Positions 33,768-46,160 of a stretch of DNA of 64,000 nucleotides are shown here, piece by piece. The DNA is from Corynebacterium sp. MSK297. Lineage in GTDB: Bacteria; Actinomycetota; Actinomycetes; Mycobacteriales; Mycobacteriaceae. Made by a program: the position numbers and the translations under genes. The notes below the pieces were generated by a model, which made no database searches, had not been told where the DNA came from, and saw nothing but the letters and a program-made list of their open reading frames with translations. The stretch spans positions 62,001-126,000 of the forward strand of contig NZ_JASPGD010000002.1 of NCBI RefSeq assembly GCF_030232885.1, read 5' to 3'. Numbering within the stretch: position 1 is the stretch's first letter; the number at the start of each line of letters is the position of its first letter.

Positions 33768-35093
33768 CTAGTCGGATGTGTGTGTTGTGCCACTCGCAGT
33801 ATTCGAGCTTGCTTTGCGCGAAGAGCTACGGCGTCGTCGATGGGAGCGGGATTTTTTCCGCGGCTGCTTTCCTGCTTGTTTGTCATTGTGTTTTTCTGCC
33901 TGCTTGGGTTGCTGCTTGCCGGATGTTTTCCCCGCAGGCTGGCTCGGTACCGCCCGCGGATGCGTGGCTTGCTCCACTGGCGCATCCGGGGCCGGGTGCG
34001 GCTTCACGCGGTTTAGCGCATCCAAAAAAGCGGTATCCCCGAGCAATGGAATGCCTTTGCGTACCGCGTGCATAGCCTTGCCCCGCAGGTCAGTGGTTCT
34101 ATTGCACACCACTACCGATACCCCACGGTGCAGATGCTCGCGATACACTAACCCGGCCTCAGTCAACGCGGTGATGATGGTATCGGGGCTATATCCGATT
34201 TCATCAGCAACCACGACCTCCATGCCCTCGACTAAAGACCGACCCGGCACGTATTTTCCGGGGTTGGCTAAGGTCAGCTCGGCTTCGGCGGATTCCACGC
34301 GTATGTGGCTGCGTTGTAAACCGCAGCGATCCGCCCGGAGATCATCCGGGTGGTAGCTAGCGATCAGCTCATGGTCGGCGCCCGATAACTTCTGCGCGGC
34401 TTCGTGCTGACGCTGAAAAATATCCCACAACAAATGCGTGGTTTCGCGGGTGGTTTCTTCTTGGCTGCGCCCAGCCCGCACAGCTGATGCCACCGGACTA
34501 ATCGCAGACAAGCCCATCGCGCGAGCCACACCGGCAGGCCGAATATCCGTGAACGCAACTTCTTGCCGACGCGCAGTGGCCAGCGTGTCGACGATTGTGG
34601 CAGGCTGCGGCACATGCCCGACGCGCTGGCGCTTGCGGTTGCCCTTGCGGGAGCGCCGCCGGTTGGCACGTGCAGCGGCACTCATTGCGCGCTTGGCTTC
34701 GGAAACCAGAAAACCCCAGGTTAAAGGAATATCGTGGACGATCAGAGTGCGGTCGTCGATAAGCCGGTCGAGTGGCTTCAGGATCTTGGCAAAGCGCTGG
34801 CCGTTGTTCACTTCTTCGCGGGAAAGCCCGTGGTAATGGCGTGGACCGGGGTCTTCGCCCAGGTTGAGTACGGCGTGAAAGGCCTCTCCGGTCTCGCCAT
34901 CGTCGTTAAAGGTCACGGCATCGACTGCCACCAGGCGAGCAGTCGATGGGTGAATACCAGAAGTCTGCACTGTGAGTGCCACGAAAGGATAGGCGGCAAC
35001 TGCCTCACGGCGGGCCTGCTCTTTCGGATGCAGCTCACCCGAGGATTCCTGAGTATTCGTGCCGTTGTCGTCGGTATCGGTATGCGAGGTCAT
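33768..35093 (-). CDS. DnaQ-like exonuclease-fold protein with BRCT domain, catalytic residues lost
   Basis: 441 residues. Residues ~35-205 align with the epsilon/DnaQ fold: FVALTVQTSGIHPSTARLVA corresponds to exo I (normally DxETTG), LIVHDIPLTWGFL to exo II (normally HNxxFDxxFL) and SQEETTRETTHLLWDIF to exo III (normally HxAxxDA). The metal-binding acids appear replaced in each. A BRCT-like domain follows (MEVVVADEIGYSPDTIITAL), then a basic Lys/Arg/Ser-rich tail. It occupies the position annotated as dnaQ/epsilon in related genomes. Confidence 0.75.
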   Translation of the reverse strand: MTSHTDTDDNGTNTQESSGELHPKEQARREAVAAYPFVALTVQTSGIHPSTARLVAVDAVTFNDDGETGEAFHAVLNLGEDPGPRHYHGLSREEVNNGQRFAKILKPLDRLIDDRTLIVHDIPLTWGFLVSEAKRAMSAAARANRRRSRKGNRKRQRVGHVPQPATIVDTLATARRQEVAFTDIRPAGVARAMGLSAISPVASAVRAGRSQEETTRETTHLLWDIFQRQHEAAQKLSGADHELIASYHPDDLRADRCGLQRSHIRVESAEAELTLANPGKYVPGRSLVEGMEVVVADEIGYSPDTIITALTEAGLVYREHLHRGVSVVVCNRTTDLRGKAMHAVRKGIPLLGDTAFLDALNRVKPHPAPDAPVEQATHPRAVPSQPAGKTSGKQQPKQAEKHNDKQAGKQPRKKSRSHRRRRSSSRKASSNTASGTTHTSD

Positions 35094-35152
35094 TAGTACA
35101 GCAGTCTAGTGCACCTACTAGAGAGACGAATGCACGTATGAGAGGCCGGGGA

Positions 35153-36991
<1,839 letters not shown>

Positions 36992-37130
36992 TTACAGCGG
37001 TGTTCGGATTGAGCGGTGCCTGGTGTTCACAGGAGGTTTGTTCGGCCGGCATATGTGCGTGCCCGGGGCGAGGTGCAACAGCTACGCGAATGACCGCGAC
37101 GGGGCGCCGACCAAACTGTCATTGTTGGCT

Positions 37131-37181
37131 CTAAAACCCGCCGCGGCTGCTAAGGAGAAGAAAGCGTGCCCCGGAAATCAT
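37131..37181 (-). CDS. leuL: Leucine leader peptide of leuA
   Basis: A 16-residue frame MISGARFLLLSSRGGF with three consecutive Leu codons (CTT CTC CTT), upstream of leuA on the same strand. Leu-rich leader peptides control leucine operons by ribosome-mediated attenuation. No ribosome site is visible; TAGTCT lies 7 bases before ATG and could be a -10 box of a leaderless transcript. Confidence 0.75.
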   Translation of the reverse strand: MISGARFLLLSSRGGF

Positions 37182-37193
37182 GTGGTACAGACT

Positions 37194-37211
37194 ACACAAA
37201 ATTTGTTGTGT
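37194..37211. promoter_or_regulatory. Palindrome at the leuA leader promoter
   Basis: ACACAAAATTTGTTGTGT is an imperfect inverted repeat just upstream of the leader peptide and its putative -10 box. It could be an operator for a leucine-responsive regulator; no such regulator gene is nearby. Confidence 0.35.
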
Positions 37212-37350
37212 GTGCGAAAGGCGCCTGTTATTTCGGCATGCATATAAGTCTGGGACGCAGGGCACATACTATGATATGAATGAGCATTAACCTGCGTTTT
37301 TGAGCCGCAAAGACAGCAGAAACGAACGATCAGGAAGGGCACCTGGCCTC

Positions 37351-38616
37351 ATGGCACTAGTTGTGCAGAAATACGGGGGTTCATCCCTAGAAAGCGCGGA
37401 GCGGATCCGGGCGGTAGCAGACCGTATTGTTGCCACGAAAAAGGCTGGCAATGACGTCGTCGTGGTCTGTTCGGCGATGGGGGATACTACCGACGAGCTG
37501 CTGGATCTTGCGGCGTCGGTGAACCCAGTTCCTCCGCAGCGCGAACTCGATATGTTGTTGACTGCCGGTGAGCGCATCTCGAACGCTCTGGTGGCGATGG
37601 CTGTGGATTCGTTGGGGGCGAAGGCGCAATCATTTACTGGTTCCCAGGCTGGTGTGTTGACTACCGAGCGCCACGGTAATGCCCGTATCCTTAACGTCAC
37701 CCCGGAGCGTCTGCAGGAATCGCTGGACGAAGGCAAGATCTGCATCGTCGCTGGTTTCCAAGGCGTCAACAAGGACACCCGTGATGTCACCACGCTCGGG
37801 CGCGGTGGTTCGGATACTACTGCTGTGGCTTTGGCGGCGGCTTTGAACGCGGATGTGTGCGAGATTTATTCCGACGTCGACGGTGTGTATACGGCTGATC
37901 CGCGCATTGTGCCGAATGCCCGCAAGCTGGAACAGCTGTCATTCGAAGAAATGCTGGAAATGGCTGCCGTCGGCTCCAAGATCTTGGTGCTGCGCAGCGT
38001 CGAATATGCCCGCGCGCACAACGTCGCACTGCGTGTGCGTTCGTCTTATAGCAACGACCCCGGCACTTTGGTGTCCGGTTCAATGGAGGATATCCCAATG
38101 GAAGATGCAGTACTGACTGGTGTTGCCACCGACAAGTCCGAAGCCAAGGTGACCGTGCTGGGGATTCCCGATAAGCCGGGCGAAGCTGCCAAAGTGTTCC
38201 GTGCCATCGCGGATGCTGAGATCAACATCGATATGGTGCTGCAGAATATCTCCACCGTGGAAGACGGCATCACTGACATCACCTTTACCTGCCCACGGGA
38301 AGACGGCCCACGGGCGGTGGAGATCTTGTCGAAGTTAAGCCGCGAAGGTAACTGGTCGCAGGTGCTGTACGACGATCAGGTGGGCAAGGTTTCCTTGGTT
38401 GGTGCTGGCATGAAATCGCACCCAGGCGTGACCGCTGATTTCACCGAGGCATTGCGCGATGCCGGTGTGAACATGGAACTCATTTCAACCTCCGAGATCC
38501 GTATTTCCGTCCTGCTGCGCGAATCGGATCTGGAAAAAGCTACCCGTGCGCTGCATGATCGTTTTGATCTTGGCGGTGACGAAGATGTCACCGTCTATGC
38601 TGGAACCGGACGCTAA
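37351..38616 (+). CDS. lysC: Aspartate kinase, with internal beta-subunit start
   Basis: ATG 37351 gives [20 protein letters not shown] and 421 residues, the length of C. glutamicum LysC; CAGGAAGGG lies upstream. The kinase domain includes [19 protein letters not shown]. Two C-terminal ACT domains ([17 protein letters not shown] and [14 protein letters not shown]) bind Lys/Thr for feedback control. An internal ATG at 38098, preceded by ATGGAGGATATCCC, would give the 172-residue beta subunit known in this genus. asd follows after 36 bases. Confidence 0.96.
   Translation: MALVVQKYGGSSLESAERIRAVADRIVATKKAGNDVVVVCSAMGDTTDELLDLAASVNPVPPQRELDMLLTAGERISNALVAMAVDSLGAKAQSFTGSQAGVLTTERHGNARILNVTPERLQESLDEGKICIVAGFQGVNKDTRDVTTLGRGGSDTTAVALAAALNADVCEIYSDVDGVYTADPRIVPNARKLEQLSFEEMLEMAAVGSKILVLRSVEYARAHNVALRVRSSYSNDPGTLVSGSMEDIPMEDAVLTGVATDKSEAKVTVLGIPDKPGEAAKVFRAIADAEINIDMVLQNISTVEDGITDITFTCPREDGPRAVEILSKLSREGNWSQVLYDDQVGKVSLVGAGMKSHPGVTADFTEALRDAGVNMELISTSEIRISVLLRESDLEKATRALHDRFDLGGDEDVTVYAGTGR
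38098..38616 (+). CDS. lysC: LysC beta subunit (in-frame internal translation start)
   Basis: ATG 38098 has GGAGG ending 7 bases upstream. The 172-residue product [18 protein letters not shown] contains both ACT domains. In C. glutamicum aspartate kinase is an alpha2beta2 complex in which beta is made from such an internal start. Its use here is inferred from sequence. Confidence 0.7.
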   Translation: MEDAVLTGVATDKSEAKVTVLGIPDKPGEAAKVFRAIADAEINIDMVLQNISTVEDGITDITFTCPREDGPRAVEILSKLSREGNWSQVLYDDQVGKVSLVGAGMKSHPGVTADFTEALRDAGVNMELISTSEIRISVLLRESDLEKATRALHDRFDLGGDEDVTVYAGTGR

Positions 38617-39690
<1,074 letters not shown>

Positions 39691-39754
39691 CGGTAGACGC
39701 CGGGGCTGCGGCTATTACTGACACAGGGCCGTGGCAATTGCTTAAGAAAACTTA

Positions 39755-39795
39755 AAAGCAGGCACCAACTGGGTTTTCCGGTTGGTGCCTGCTTT
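39755..39795. terminator. Bidirectional terminator after asd
   Basis: AAAGCAGGCACCAAC and GTTGGTGCCTGCTTT are perfect 15-bp arms with an 11-base loop. It sits between the convergent asd and YkvI-like genes and can serve both. Confidence 0.85.
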
Positions 39796-39835
39796 CGTGT
39801 GTATTCCTGCTCCGTGCTTGCCCGGGTTTGGTGGT

Positions 39836-41143
39836 TTATTCGGGCTTGGTGTGTTCCACGTAGACCACGCTGCCAGCAGGCATATCCCGGTCGTAGTCAA
39901 CGTCGGGATCGTTTTCTAGCTCGTCGTCGATTTCTTCTTTGATGCTTTGCAAGAATTCCTCGGAACCCATGTTGGACTGGGCTGCCAGGGTCGTCAGCTC
40001 GCGGTCGTTCTTTTTGCTGAAGCGTACGCGCGGGTCAACCTTGCGGGCCATGAGTTCGCGGCCGCGGCGGCGACGCTGGCCTTCGGTGCGCATGGTGCGG
40101 AAATTACGCACCCAAGCCCAGATCAGTACGACGATCAGTAGCATGCCGATATAGCCCAGCACTGGGTAGACGTAACTGACGAGCTGGCGGAAGCCAACGA
40201 AGGACAGCACGAAACCGATCAAACAAGCCGCGACGTAGACGCGGAAGAACTTTTCTGGTGAGTTGCGTGTCAGTCGTTTCGCCAACGCATAGAACATACC
40301 GATGGCGGTGTTGAAGACCATGCCGTAGAGCACGACAGTCATGATGTGGCCTAATGCTGGGTGCAGGCTGATCATCAGTGCCAACATCGGCATATCTGCA
40401 TCTTTGGTGGTCTCGACGGTGAAGTACATGCTCATGACCAGCAACAGCAGCAACGAGAGGAAGACTGCGCCGCCGATGGCACCGCCGATTCCTGCCTCGC
40501 GGGTGTCCATGAAGCTACCGCCGATCACAATGGCCATGGACACGGCGACGATAACCTGGAAGGCAATGTTATTGATCGCAGAAATCCACCAGTTTGGCAG
40601 AGTGGTGTGCACCTCGGTGGAAGCTTGCTGAATATTATCCCAGTTCGGGTCTACCGTGATCACCGTGTAGATCGCGGTACCCAGCACCATGATGATCAAA
40701 AATGGTGTGATGACACCGATGACCGCGGTGGTTTTTTCGACATTCAGCAATCCCACCAGGATGGTCATGATCAACATCAAGGTCGCACCGATCGGCGTCG
40801 GCCAGCCCCAGGCTTCTGTGAGGTTGGAGCCACCACCGGCGAACATCACGAAACCGATGGAAAATAGCGTCGCGATGGTGCCCCAGTCCAAAATTTTCGC
40901 AATGATTGGGCTGTTGGTGATGCGGTCAATCACGGCTGTGTGCTCGCGGGCTTGGTAATAGCTTCCGAGCTGCAAAATGGCGATGCCACAGATGATCATG
41001 ACGACGGAGCCGAGCAATGCTCCGACAATTCCCCAGTTTCCGAAGGCCACGAAATAGGTCATGGCCTCCTGCCCGGATGCGAAACCGGCGCCGGCCAGGG
41101 TTCCGACGAAGGCCATCGAGATGGCTAACGATCGTTTGAGCAT
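39836..41143 (-). CDS. YkvI-like membrane transporter, substrate unknown
   Basis: ATG 41143 is preferred (GGAG 11 bases upstream, and conserved sequence starts MLKRSLAISMAFVGTLAGAG); the frame is open further upstream but non-coding in look. The 436-residue protein has about ten TM helices and starts with AGAGFASGQE, typical of the YkvI/APC-like family, followed by a cytoplasmic acidic C-terminal tail of ~90 residues. It occupies the asd-sigC interval as in related corynebacteria. Confidence 0.75.
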   Translation of the reverse strand: MLKRSLAISMAFVGTLAGAGFASGQEAMTYFVAFGNWGIVGALLGSVVMIICGIAILQLGSYYQAREHTAVIDRITNSPIIAKILDWGTIATLFSIGFVMFAGGGSNLTEAWGWPTPIGATLMLIMTILVGLLNVEKTTAVIGVITPFLIIMVLGTAIYTVITVDPNWDNIQQASTEVHTTLPNWWISAINNIAFQVIVAVSMAIVIGGSFMDTREAGIGGAIGGAVFLSLLLLLVMSMYFTVETTKDADMPMLALMISLHPALGHIMTVVLYGMVFNTAIGMFYALAKRLTRNSPEKFFRVYVAACLIGFVLSFVGFRQLVSYVYPVLGYIGMLLIVVLIWAWVRNFRTMRTEGQRRRRGRELMARKVDPRVRFSKKNDRELTTLAAQSNMGSEEFLQSIKEEIDDELENDPDVDYDRDMPAGSVVYVEHTKPE

Positions 41144-41231
41144 GAAGACAACAACTCCGAATCTGTGAGCGCACTGTGAAAGCGCGTCCGAAAAACTATA
41201 AACGTTGAACGGAATATAACAGTTTCTGTGA

Positions 41232-41780
41232 TTAATTGTCGTATTCTGCGAGAATATCTTTCCGTGCCCGCGCCACGCGCGAGCGAATCGTGCCAATGCG
41301 AACGCCCGCGATTGCTGCGGCTTCTTCGTAGGAATAGCCCAACACTTGGGTAAGCACCAACGCTTCACGACGTTCATTAGGCAGTGATGCGATCATCTGG
41401 CGAGTATCGATCCAGTCGCTCCAGGTGGACGAATCTTCGTGGGTGGGCTCGAGATCTTCTAATTCGGAGTGTGATTTTCGGGGGCGGGCGCGCTCGTGGC
41501 GGATGTTGTCGATCCAGACGCGGCGGGCGAGTGAGATCAGCCACGTGCGCGCGGTTGAGCGTCCGGCGAAGCGGGGAAGTGCGCTCATGACGCGCACATA
41601 AGTGTCTTGGGTGAGGTCGTCGGCAAGCTCGGGCCCGGCCAGGTGGGCGAGAAAGCGCCAGACGTCGTCATGCGTTTCTTTGATGAACGCGCTCAGCGCT
41701 GCGCGATCACCACGGCCGGCTTGTAATGCCAGCTGCGTGGTGCGGGCGTCGCGGCTCGCAGGCGATGGTTGTGCGTTCAC
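41232..41780 (-). CDS. sigC: ECF sigma factor SigC
   Basis: 182 residues. Region 2 has DVWRFLAHL, DDLTQDTYVRVMSALPRF and RTWLISLARRVWIDNIRHER. Region 4 has LPNERREALVLTQVLGYSYE and AGVRIGTIRSRVARAR. Its place between asd and katA matches SigC of C. glutamicum, which controls respiratory-chain genes. No anti-sigma gene is adjacent. Confidence 0.9.
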   Translation of the reverse strand: MNAQPSPASRDARTTQLALQAGRGDRAALSAFIKETHDDVWRFLAHLAGPELADDLTQDTYVRVMSALPRFAGRSTARTWLISLARRVWIDNIRHERARPRKSHSELEDLEPTHEDSSTWSDWIDTRQMIASLPNERREALVLTQVLGYSYEEAAAIAGVRIGTIRSRVARARKDILAEYDN

Positions 41781-41932
41781 TTAGATGAGGTTACCAGCGC
41801 CGATATTTATCCCTGAGTTGAGATTTGGGGCCTGCCAGTGTGATTGCGCACTCTTATGTATGCAAGTAGACTATCAATTGACCTCATCCCCATAAGAGCG
41901 TCTAATCAATTGCTAACAGGAGTGAGCATTCC

Positions 41933-43480
41933 ATGACTAAGAACATTGATGACAAGCTGGATCAAGGCCAGCGGGAGGACGCCCCAGGCACCACCACTCG
42001 CCAGGGTGGCCAGCCGATCGCCTCGGAAAACATTTCCATCACCGCCGGCCCACAAGGTCCAAACGTTTTGAATGACTTGCAGCTGATCGAAAAGCTGCAG
42101 TCCTTCAACCGTGAGCGCGTTCCAGAGCGCAACCCCCACGCGAAGGGCCACGGTGCATTCGGTGAATTCCACGTCACCGAAGACGTGTCCGCATACACCA
42201 AGGCTGACCTGTTCCAGCCGAACAAGGTCACCCCAATGGGTATCCGCTTCTCCACTGTTGCTGGTGAGCAGGGTTCCCCTGACACCTGGCGTGACGTTCA
42301 TGGCTTTGCCCTGCGTTTCTGGACCGAGGAAGGCAACTTCGACATCGTCGGTAATAACACCCCGACGTTCTTCCTGCGCGACGGCATCAAGTTCCCAGAT
42401 TTCATTCACTCCCAGAAGCGCACCGGTGCCTCCGGCCTGCGCGACGCTGATATGCAGTGGGATTTCTGGACTCGTACCCCTGAGTCCGCGCACCAGGTCA
42501 CTTACCTGATGGGTGACCGCGGTACACCAAAGACTTCCCGTCACCAGGACGGCTTCGGTTCCCACACCTTCCAGTGGGTTAACGACAAGGGCGAGGCTTT
42601 CTGGGTGAAGTACCACTTCAAGACCCAACAGGGTTGGGAGTGCTTCACTGACGAAGAAGCTGCTGAGATGGCAGGTCAAAACGCTGACTACCACCGTGAG
42701 GATCTGTTCAACGCCATCGAAAATGGCGACTACCCACGCTGGGACGTCTACGTCCAGATCATGCCTTTCGATGAGGCTGAAAACTACAAGTTCAACCCAT
42801 TCGACCTGACTAAGGTGTGGTACCAAGAGGACTACCCACTGCAGAAGGTGGGCTACTTCGAGCTGAACCGTAACCCACGCAACAACTTTGCGCAGATCGA
42901 GCAGATCGCCCTGGATCCATCCAATATCGTTCCGGGTACCGGCCTGTCACCAGACCGCATGCTGCAGGCCCGCGCATTCGCATACGCGGATCAGCACCGT
43001 TACCGCATCGGCACCAACTACCGTCACCTGCCGATCAACCAGCCAGTCAACCCTGTGAATACCTATAATCACGAGGGTTCGATGCAGTACAACTTTAACG
43101 GTCCAGACCAGCCGGTATACAGCCCGAACCGCTTCGACAAGGGCGCTGGCTACCTGGATGATGGCGAGACTTCCTCGTCGAACCACACCAGCTACGGTCA
43201 GGCTTCTGACTACTACGTCAACCCAGACCCACACGGCACTGACCTGGTTCGTGCGGCTTACGTCAAGCACGAGCAGGATGATGACTTCACCCAGCCACGC
43301 AAGCTGTACGAAGAAGTCATGAACGACGAAGAGAAGGACCGTCTGGCGCACAACATCACCAACGCCATGGCCGGTGTTTCCGAAGGTGTCGAGCAGCGCG
43401 TCTACGAGTACTGGGACAACGTCCACGAGGACTTGGGCGCAGCTGTACGCAAGAAGTTCGCTGAGAAGTACAAGAACTAA
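41933..43480 (+). CDS. katA: Catalase (small-subunit haem type)
   Basis: 515 residues. The distal His lies in PERNPHAKGHGAFGEF, the Asn region is DIVGNNTPTFFLRDG, and the proximal Tyr in RMLQARAFAYADQHRYRIG. It dismutates hydrogen peroxide in the cytoplasm. RBS AACAGGAGTG upstream; terminator at 43551. Codon use is very regular, suggesting high expression. Confidence 0.97.
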   Translation: MTKNIDDKLDQGQREDAPGTTTRQGGQPIASENISITAGPQGPNVLNDLQLIEKLQSFNRERVPERNPHAKGHGAFGEFHVTEDVSAYTKADLFQPNKVTPMGIRFSTVAGEQGSPDTWRDVHGFALRFWTEEGNFDIVGNNTPTFFLRDGIKFPDFIHSQKRTGASGLRDADMQWDFWTRTPESAHQVTYLMGDRGTPKTSRHQDGFGSHTFQWVNDKGEAFWVKYHFKTQQGWECFTDEEAAEMAGQNADYHREDLFNAIENGDYPRWDVYVQIMPFDEAENYKFNPFDLTKVWYQEDYPLQKVGYFELNRNPRNNFAQIEQIALDPSNIVPGTGLSPDRMLQARAFAYADQHRYRIGTNYRHLPINQPVNPVNTYNHEGSMQYNFNGPDQPVYSPNRFDKGAGYLDDGETSSSNHTSYGQASDYYVNPDPHGTDLVRAAYVKHEQDDDFTQPRKLYEEVMNDEEKDRLAHNITNAMAGVSEGVEQRVYEYWDNVHEDLGAAVRKKFAEKYKN

Positions 43481-43550
43481 TCTCTGCACATTCGCAGGCT
43501 CGGTTGCAGGCGGAGGTCGCGCGCCTGCTAGCTAGCTCGCGTAACCGCTT

Positions 43551-43583
43551 AGGGGTCGCAACGTGTATTCGTTGCGGCCCCTT
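43551..43583 (+). terminator. katA terminator
   Basis: AGGGG-T-CGCAACG and CGTTGCG-G-CCCCT form a stem with one internal mismatch and a 6-base loop, followed by TTCCC. Confidence 0.7.
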
Positions 43584-43741
43584 CCCGTATGCCGGATGGT
43601 TTGTGGAATCACCTGCCTAGTGGGCGGATGAACCTGGGATAAGCCCTCGAGGGGTGTGCATGCCTGTGATTGTTGTTGTTTATGTGACTCGCCGAGGTAG
43701 CTGCCGCACAGAAAGCTGTTTCAGAACTAAAGTGCCCGGGT

Positions 43742-45259
43742 ATGAACGATTCTTCGTCCACGGCGTACAACCGATTCACTTCAGCACATGGTGCAACGGC
43801 AGCGGGTACTAGTAGGTTTGGCCAACCACCTGCACGCGGGTCGCGTATGCGGGGGCTTGTGGCGCTGTTGGCAGTGGTATTGCCGTTGGCGGCGGGGGCG
43901 GTGATTGCCGCTATAGCCTCGCTGGGCCCAGAAGATAGCTGGTCGTCGGCAGCAGAACCAACGGGAGCACCTGCAGTAGAGAGCCCGGGTGTGGATACCA
44001 GCAAGTTGGTTGATGCACGTCGTGCTGCTGGACAAGCGTCGTCGCAGGCCGGAATTTTGCACAATGCCATCGATGAGCTGGTCCGCGAACTCGAAGGCGT
44101 CGGGGAGGACACACAAGAATTAGCAGGGGCCGTAGGCGACGCCGCGGATGGAGCTGACCGCCTGCGCCAGGGGTTGGTCGAGTTGCAGGCAGGTACTGGA
44201 CAACTAGGCAACGGAGCCAGCGAGTTGGCCAATCGCGTCGGCCAGGCGGTGGATCACGTCGTTGCTTTTGGTGCAGTGCAAGGTCAACTCGTGGAGGCTG
44301 CCGACCGAGCAATTACAGAACTGCGCGGTGTTGATGCACCGAAGGTGAAACAAGCGATGTCCGATTTGGAAAGTCTGCGCCGACAGGTAGAAAATTTTAA
44401 TTTCCAAACCGAGGTGGCTGATGACCTCCTGGCGATGAAAAAAGGCTCACGTGACCTGGCGAATCAGCTGAATGTTCCTGGTTATGGTTTCCATGATGGA
44501 GTCTACGAATTAACTAACGGCTCGAAGGCCTTGTCGGCTGGGCTGCAAGAACTGAGTGCGCGCGTCGACGAGGCCACCGCCGGCCTTGGTGAATTCGATA
44601 GCGGTGCGGAGCGCTTGGGGGCGATGGCGCAGAGCAATAAACAAAAATCTGATGCGGTAGGCCGTGCAATCCCGGCGGGCCCGCGTGGCGAGGAAGGTGC
44701 TGCGGAAAAGGCAGCACACGGAGTGTTGCCACCAGTGGTGGCCATGTTGGTGGCCGCACTGGTGATGTTGGCAGGTGTTGTCATGGCTGTGATGAGCCAG
44801 TTCTTTGCAGCTGCGTGGGCAGTACAGCTGGGCGGCGGTGTGTTGGCCGCTGCCAGCGGCGCGGTCTTGGTTGGTTTGCTGGGTGAAGGTCTCAGCGTGG
44901 CGACGGGTGCGATAGCCGCAGGCGTTTCGGCGTTAAGTGCCTGGGTTGCTGCCGGGTTCACCTGGGCCTTGATGCGGTTTGCTGGGCTGCGTGTAGGAAT
45001 AGTGCTTGCCGCTGTTGCAGGCATTGCGCAGGTCGGCGTGGTCGGCTGGGTTTGGCGGGCTGCTGCGAGTGCAGAGATTTCACAAGCGTGGTCTGCGCTG
45101 GCTGGGTTATTGCCGCTGCATTGGTCTACCACCGCGTTGAGCACAACTGCTAACGACGGCGAAAGTCTGGGGCTGTGGATTGCGCTGGTGGCTTTGGCTA
45201 TCAGCGCGATGATTGGGGTCGTGGTAGCGCCGTTGCTGAATCGACGTCGTATGAATTAG
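43742..45259 (+). CDS. YhgE/Pip-like membrane protein
   Basis: 505 residues. One N-terminal TM helix (GLVALLAVVLPLAAGAVIAA) precedes a long helical extracellular region with the ELQAGTGQLGNGASELA-type repeats seen in YhgE/Pip proteins. About five C-terminal TM helices follow. The family is linked to phage adsorption and to type VII-like or small-molecule export, but function here is unknown. C. glutamicum has a similar secreted protein after katA. Confidence 0.75.
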   Translation: MNDSSSTAYNRFTSAHGATAAGTSRFGQPPARGSRMRGLVALLAVVLPLAAGAVIAAIASLGPEDSWSSAAEPTGAPAVESPGVDTSKLVDARRAAGQASSQAGILHNAIDELVRELEGVGEDTQELAGAVGDAADGADRLRQGLVELQAGTGQLGNGASELANRVGQAVDHVVAFGAVQGQLVEAADRAITELRGVDAPKVKQAMSDLESLRRQVENFNFQTEVADDLLAMKKGSRDLANQLNVPGYGFHDGVYELTNGSKALSAGLQELSARVDEATAGLGEFDSGAERLGAMAQSNKQKSDAVGRAIPAGPRGEEGAAEKAAHGVLPPVVAMLVAALVMLAGVVMAVMSQFFAAAWAVQLGGGVLAAASGAVLVGLLGEGLSVATGAIAAGVSALSAWVAAGFTWALMRFAGLRVGIVLAAVAGIAQVGVVGWVWRAAASAEISQAWSALAGLLPLHWSTTALSTTANDGESLGLWIALVALAISAMIGVVVAPLLNRRRMN

Positions 45260-45372
45260 TGGTTTGCGTACGAGGTGTAGCACTGACAGTCGTGCGAGGT
45301 ATAGCACTGACAGTGGTGTAAGTCGAAGTCATTTCTGCACCGCAAACCAGGTGCGCCACTTCGGGTACAGCG

Positions 45373-45663
45373 CTACAACGAGATTTCTTCCGGATCACCG
45401 TAAAATTCTTCTGGAACGGAGAGTGGGGTAGGCCCTTCTTTTTTGAACGCTTCTAGCCGCGGCTTCCACTCCTTGGGTAGTGAACCGAGCTGTTCGAGCT
45501 CATTAGTCTTGCGGTTGACCATGATCGGGCCTTTGCCGGGTTCGGGGGTAGCTGGGGCAAAAAGCCACCAGGTTTCAGTTTCAGCAGCGCCAGAAAGTTT
45601 GCCACGGCGTTGGTAGACCCATTTGGCGGCGTCGTAAAAAGTTAGTGGTTCTGCGGTATCCAT
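45373..45663 (-). CDS. 96-residue hypothetical protein
   Basis: A small soluble protein with FYDAAKWVYQRRGKLSG and WWLFAPATPEPGKGPIMVNR; the tail is acidic. No TM segment or known motif is seen. Confidence 0.6.
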   Translation of the reverse strand: MDTAEPLTFYDAAKWVYQRRGKLSGAAETETWWLFAPATPEPGKGPIMVNRKTNELEQLGSLPKEWKPRLEAFKKEGPTPLSVPEEFYGDPEEISL

Positions 45664-45728
45664 GGGGACAGTTTAGTAGCAGATAGTGATCTTTACTACA
45701 GCGGACTAGACTTCATGTTTTTGGGGTC

Positions 45729-45788
45729 TTTTTTACAAATAGGCCCGCTGAAAGCGGCCTTTTTCGCTCACTATTTGCAAAAGAGGCA
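45729..45788. repeat. Palindromic extragenic element, copy 2
   Basis: The outer arms are TTTTTTACAAATAG and CTATTTGCAAAAGA. The inner hairpin CCGCTGAAAGCGG is followed by CCTTTTTCG. The same AAATAGG...CCGCTGAAA...GGCCTTTTT order occurs at 21041-21108. Confidence 0.6.
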
Positions 45789-45839
45789 CAATGCTCTGGT
45801 CGACGACCCGACCAGACATACTTTTTGCTACTTAACCCT

Positions 45840-45858
45840 ACTTTTTGTCGCATATCCC
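45840..45858 (+). repeat. Extragenic motif, TTTTTGTCGCATATCCC
   Basis: ACTTTTTGTCGCATATCCC, 18/19 identical to 21251-21269, again placed after the palindromic element. Confidence 0.55.
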
Positions 45859-45928
45859 GTTGTTTAACCCCTTAACCCACCCCTTAACCCGGCATTTGCC
45901 TCGGGCATCACCCGCGCGTAGCGAAAAG

Positions 45929-45958
45929 CCCGGGAAGAAAGATCTTCCCGGGTTTTCT
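45929..45958. terminator. Terminator next to tRNA-Pro
   Basis: CCCGGGAAGA and TCTTCCCGGG are perfect 10-bp arms with a 4-base loop, with T-rich flanks on both strands. It lies just after the 3' end of the tRNA on the minus strand. Confidence 0.8.
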
Positions 45959-45963
45959 TATTG

Positions 45964-46037
45964 TCGGGGCGACAGGATTTGAACCTGCGACCCTCTGCTC
46001 CCAAAGCAGATGCGCTACCAAGCTGCGCTACGCCCCG
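45964..46037 (-). tRNA. tRNA-Pro (anticodon TGG)
   Basis: The minus strand reads CGGGGCGTAGCGCAGCTTGG through the anticodon arm TCTGC-TTTGGGA-GCAGA to the T arm GTTCGAATCC and the acceptor CGCCCCG plus A. The acceptor stem has 7 pairs. CCA is not encoded. Confidence 0.95.
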
Positions 46038-46160
46038 CCATCGCGATGAAGTATTAATTTCTGCGACTTGGATATCTTATTATAGCGCGCATAAAGAATA
46101 CAAATCGGGCTGCAAAGGGTTAAGAAACTGCAGCGTACGTACAGAAAACGTCGACAAGCG

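Larger units (their letters stand above)
45664..45963. other. Intergenic region with palindromic element, extragenic motif and terminator
   Basis: This 300-bp stretch has no gene. It holds palindromic element copy 2 (45729-45788), motif copy (45840-45858) with further TTAACCC words, and the tRNA terminator (45929-45958). Confidence 0.6.
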
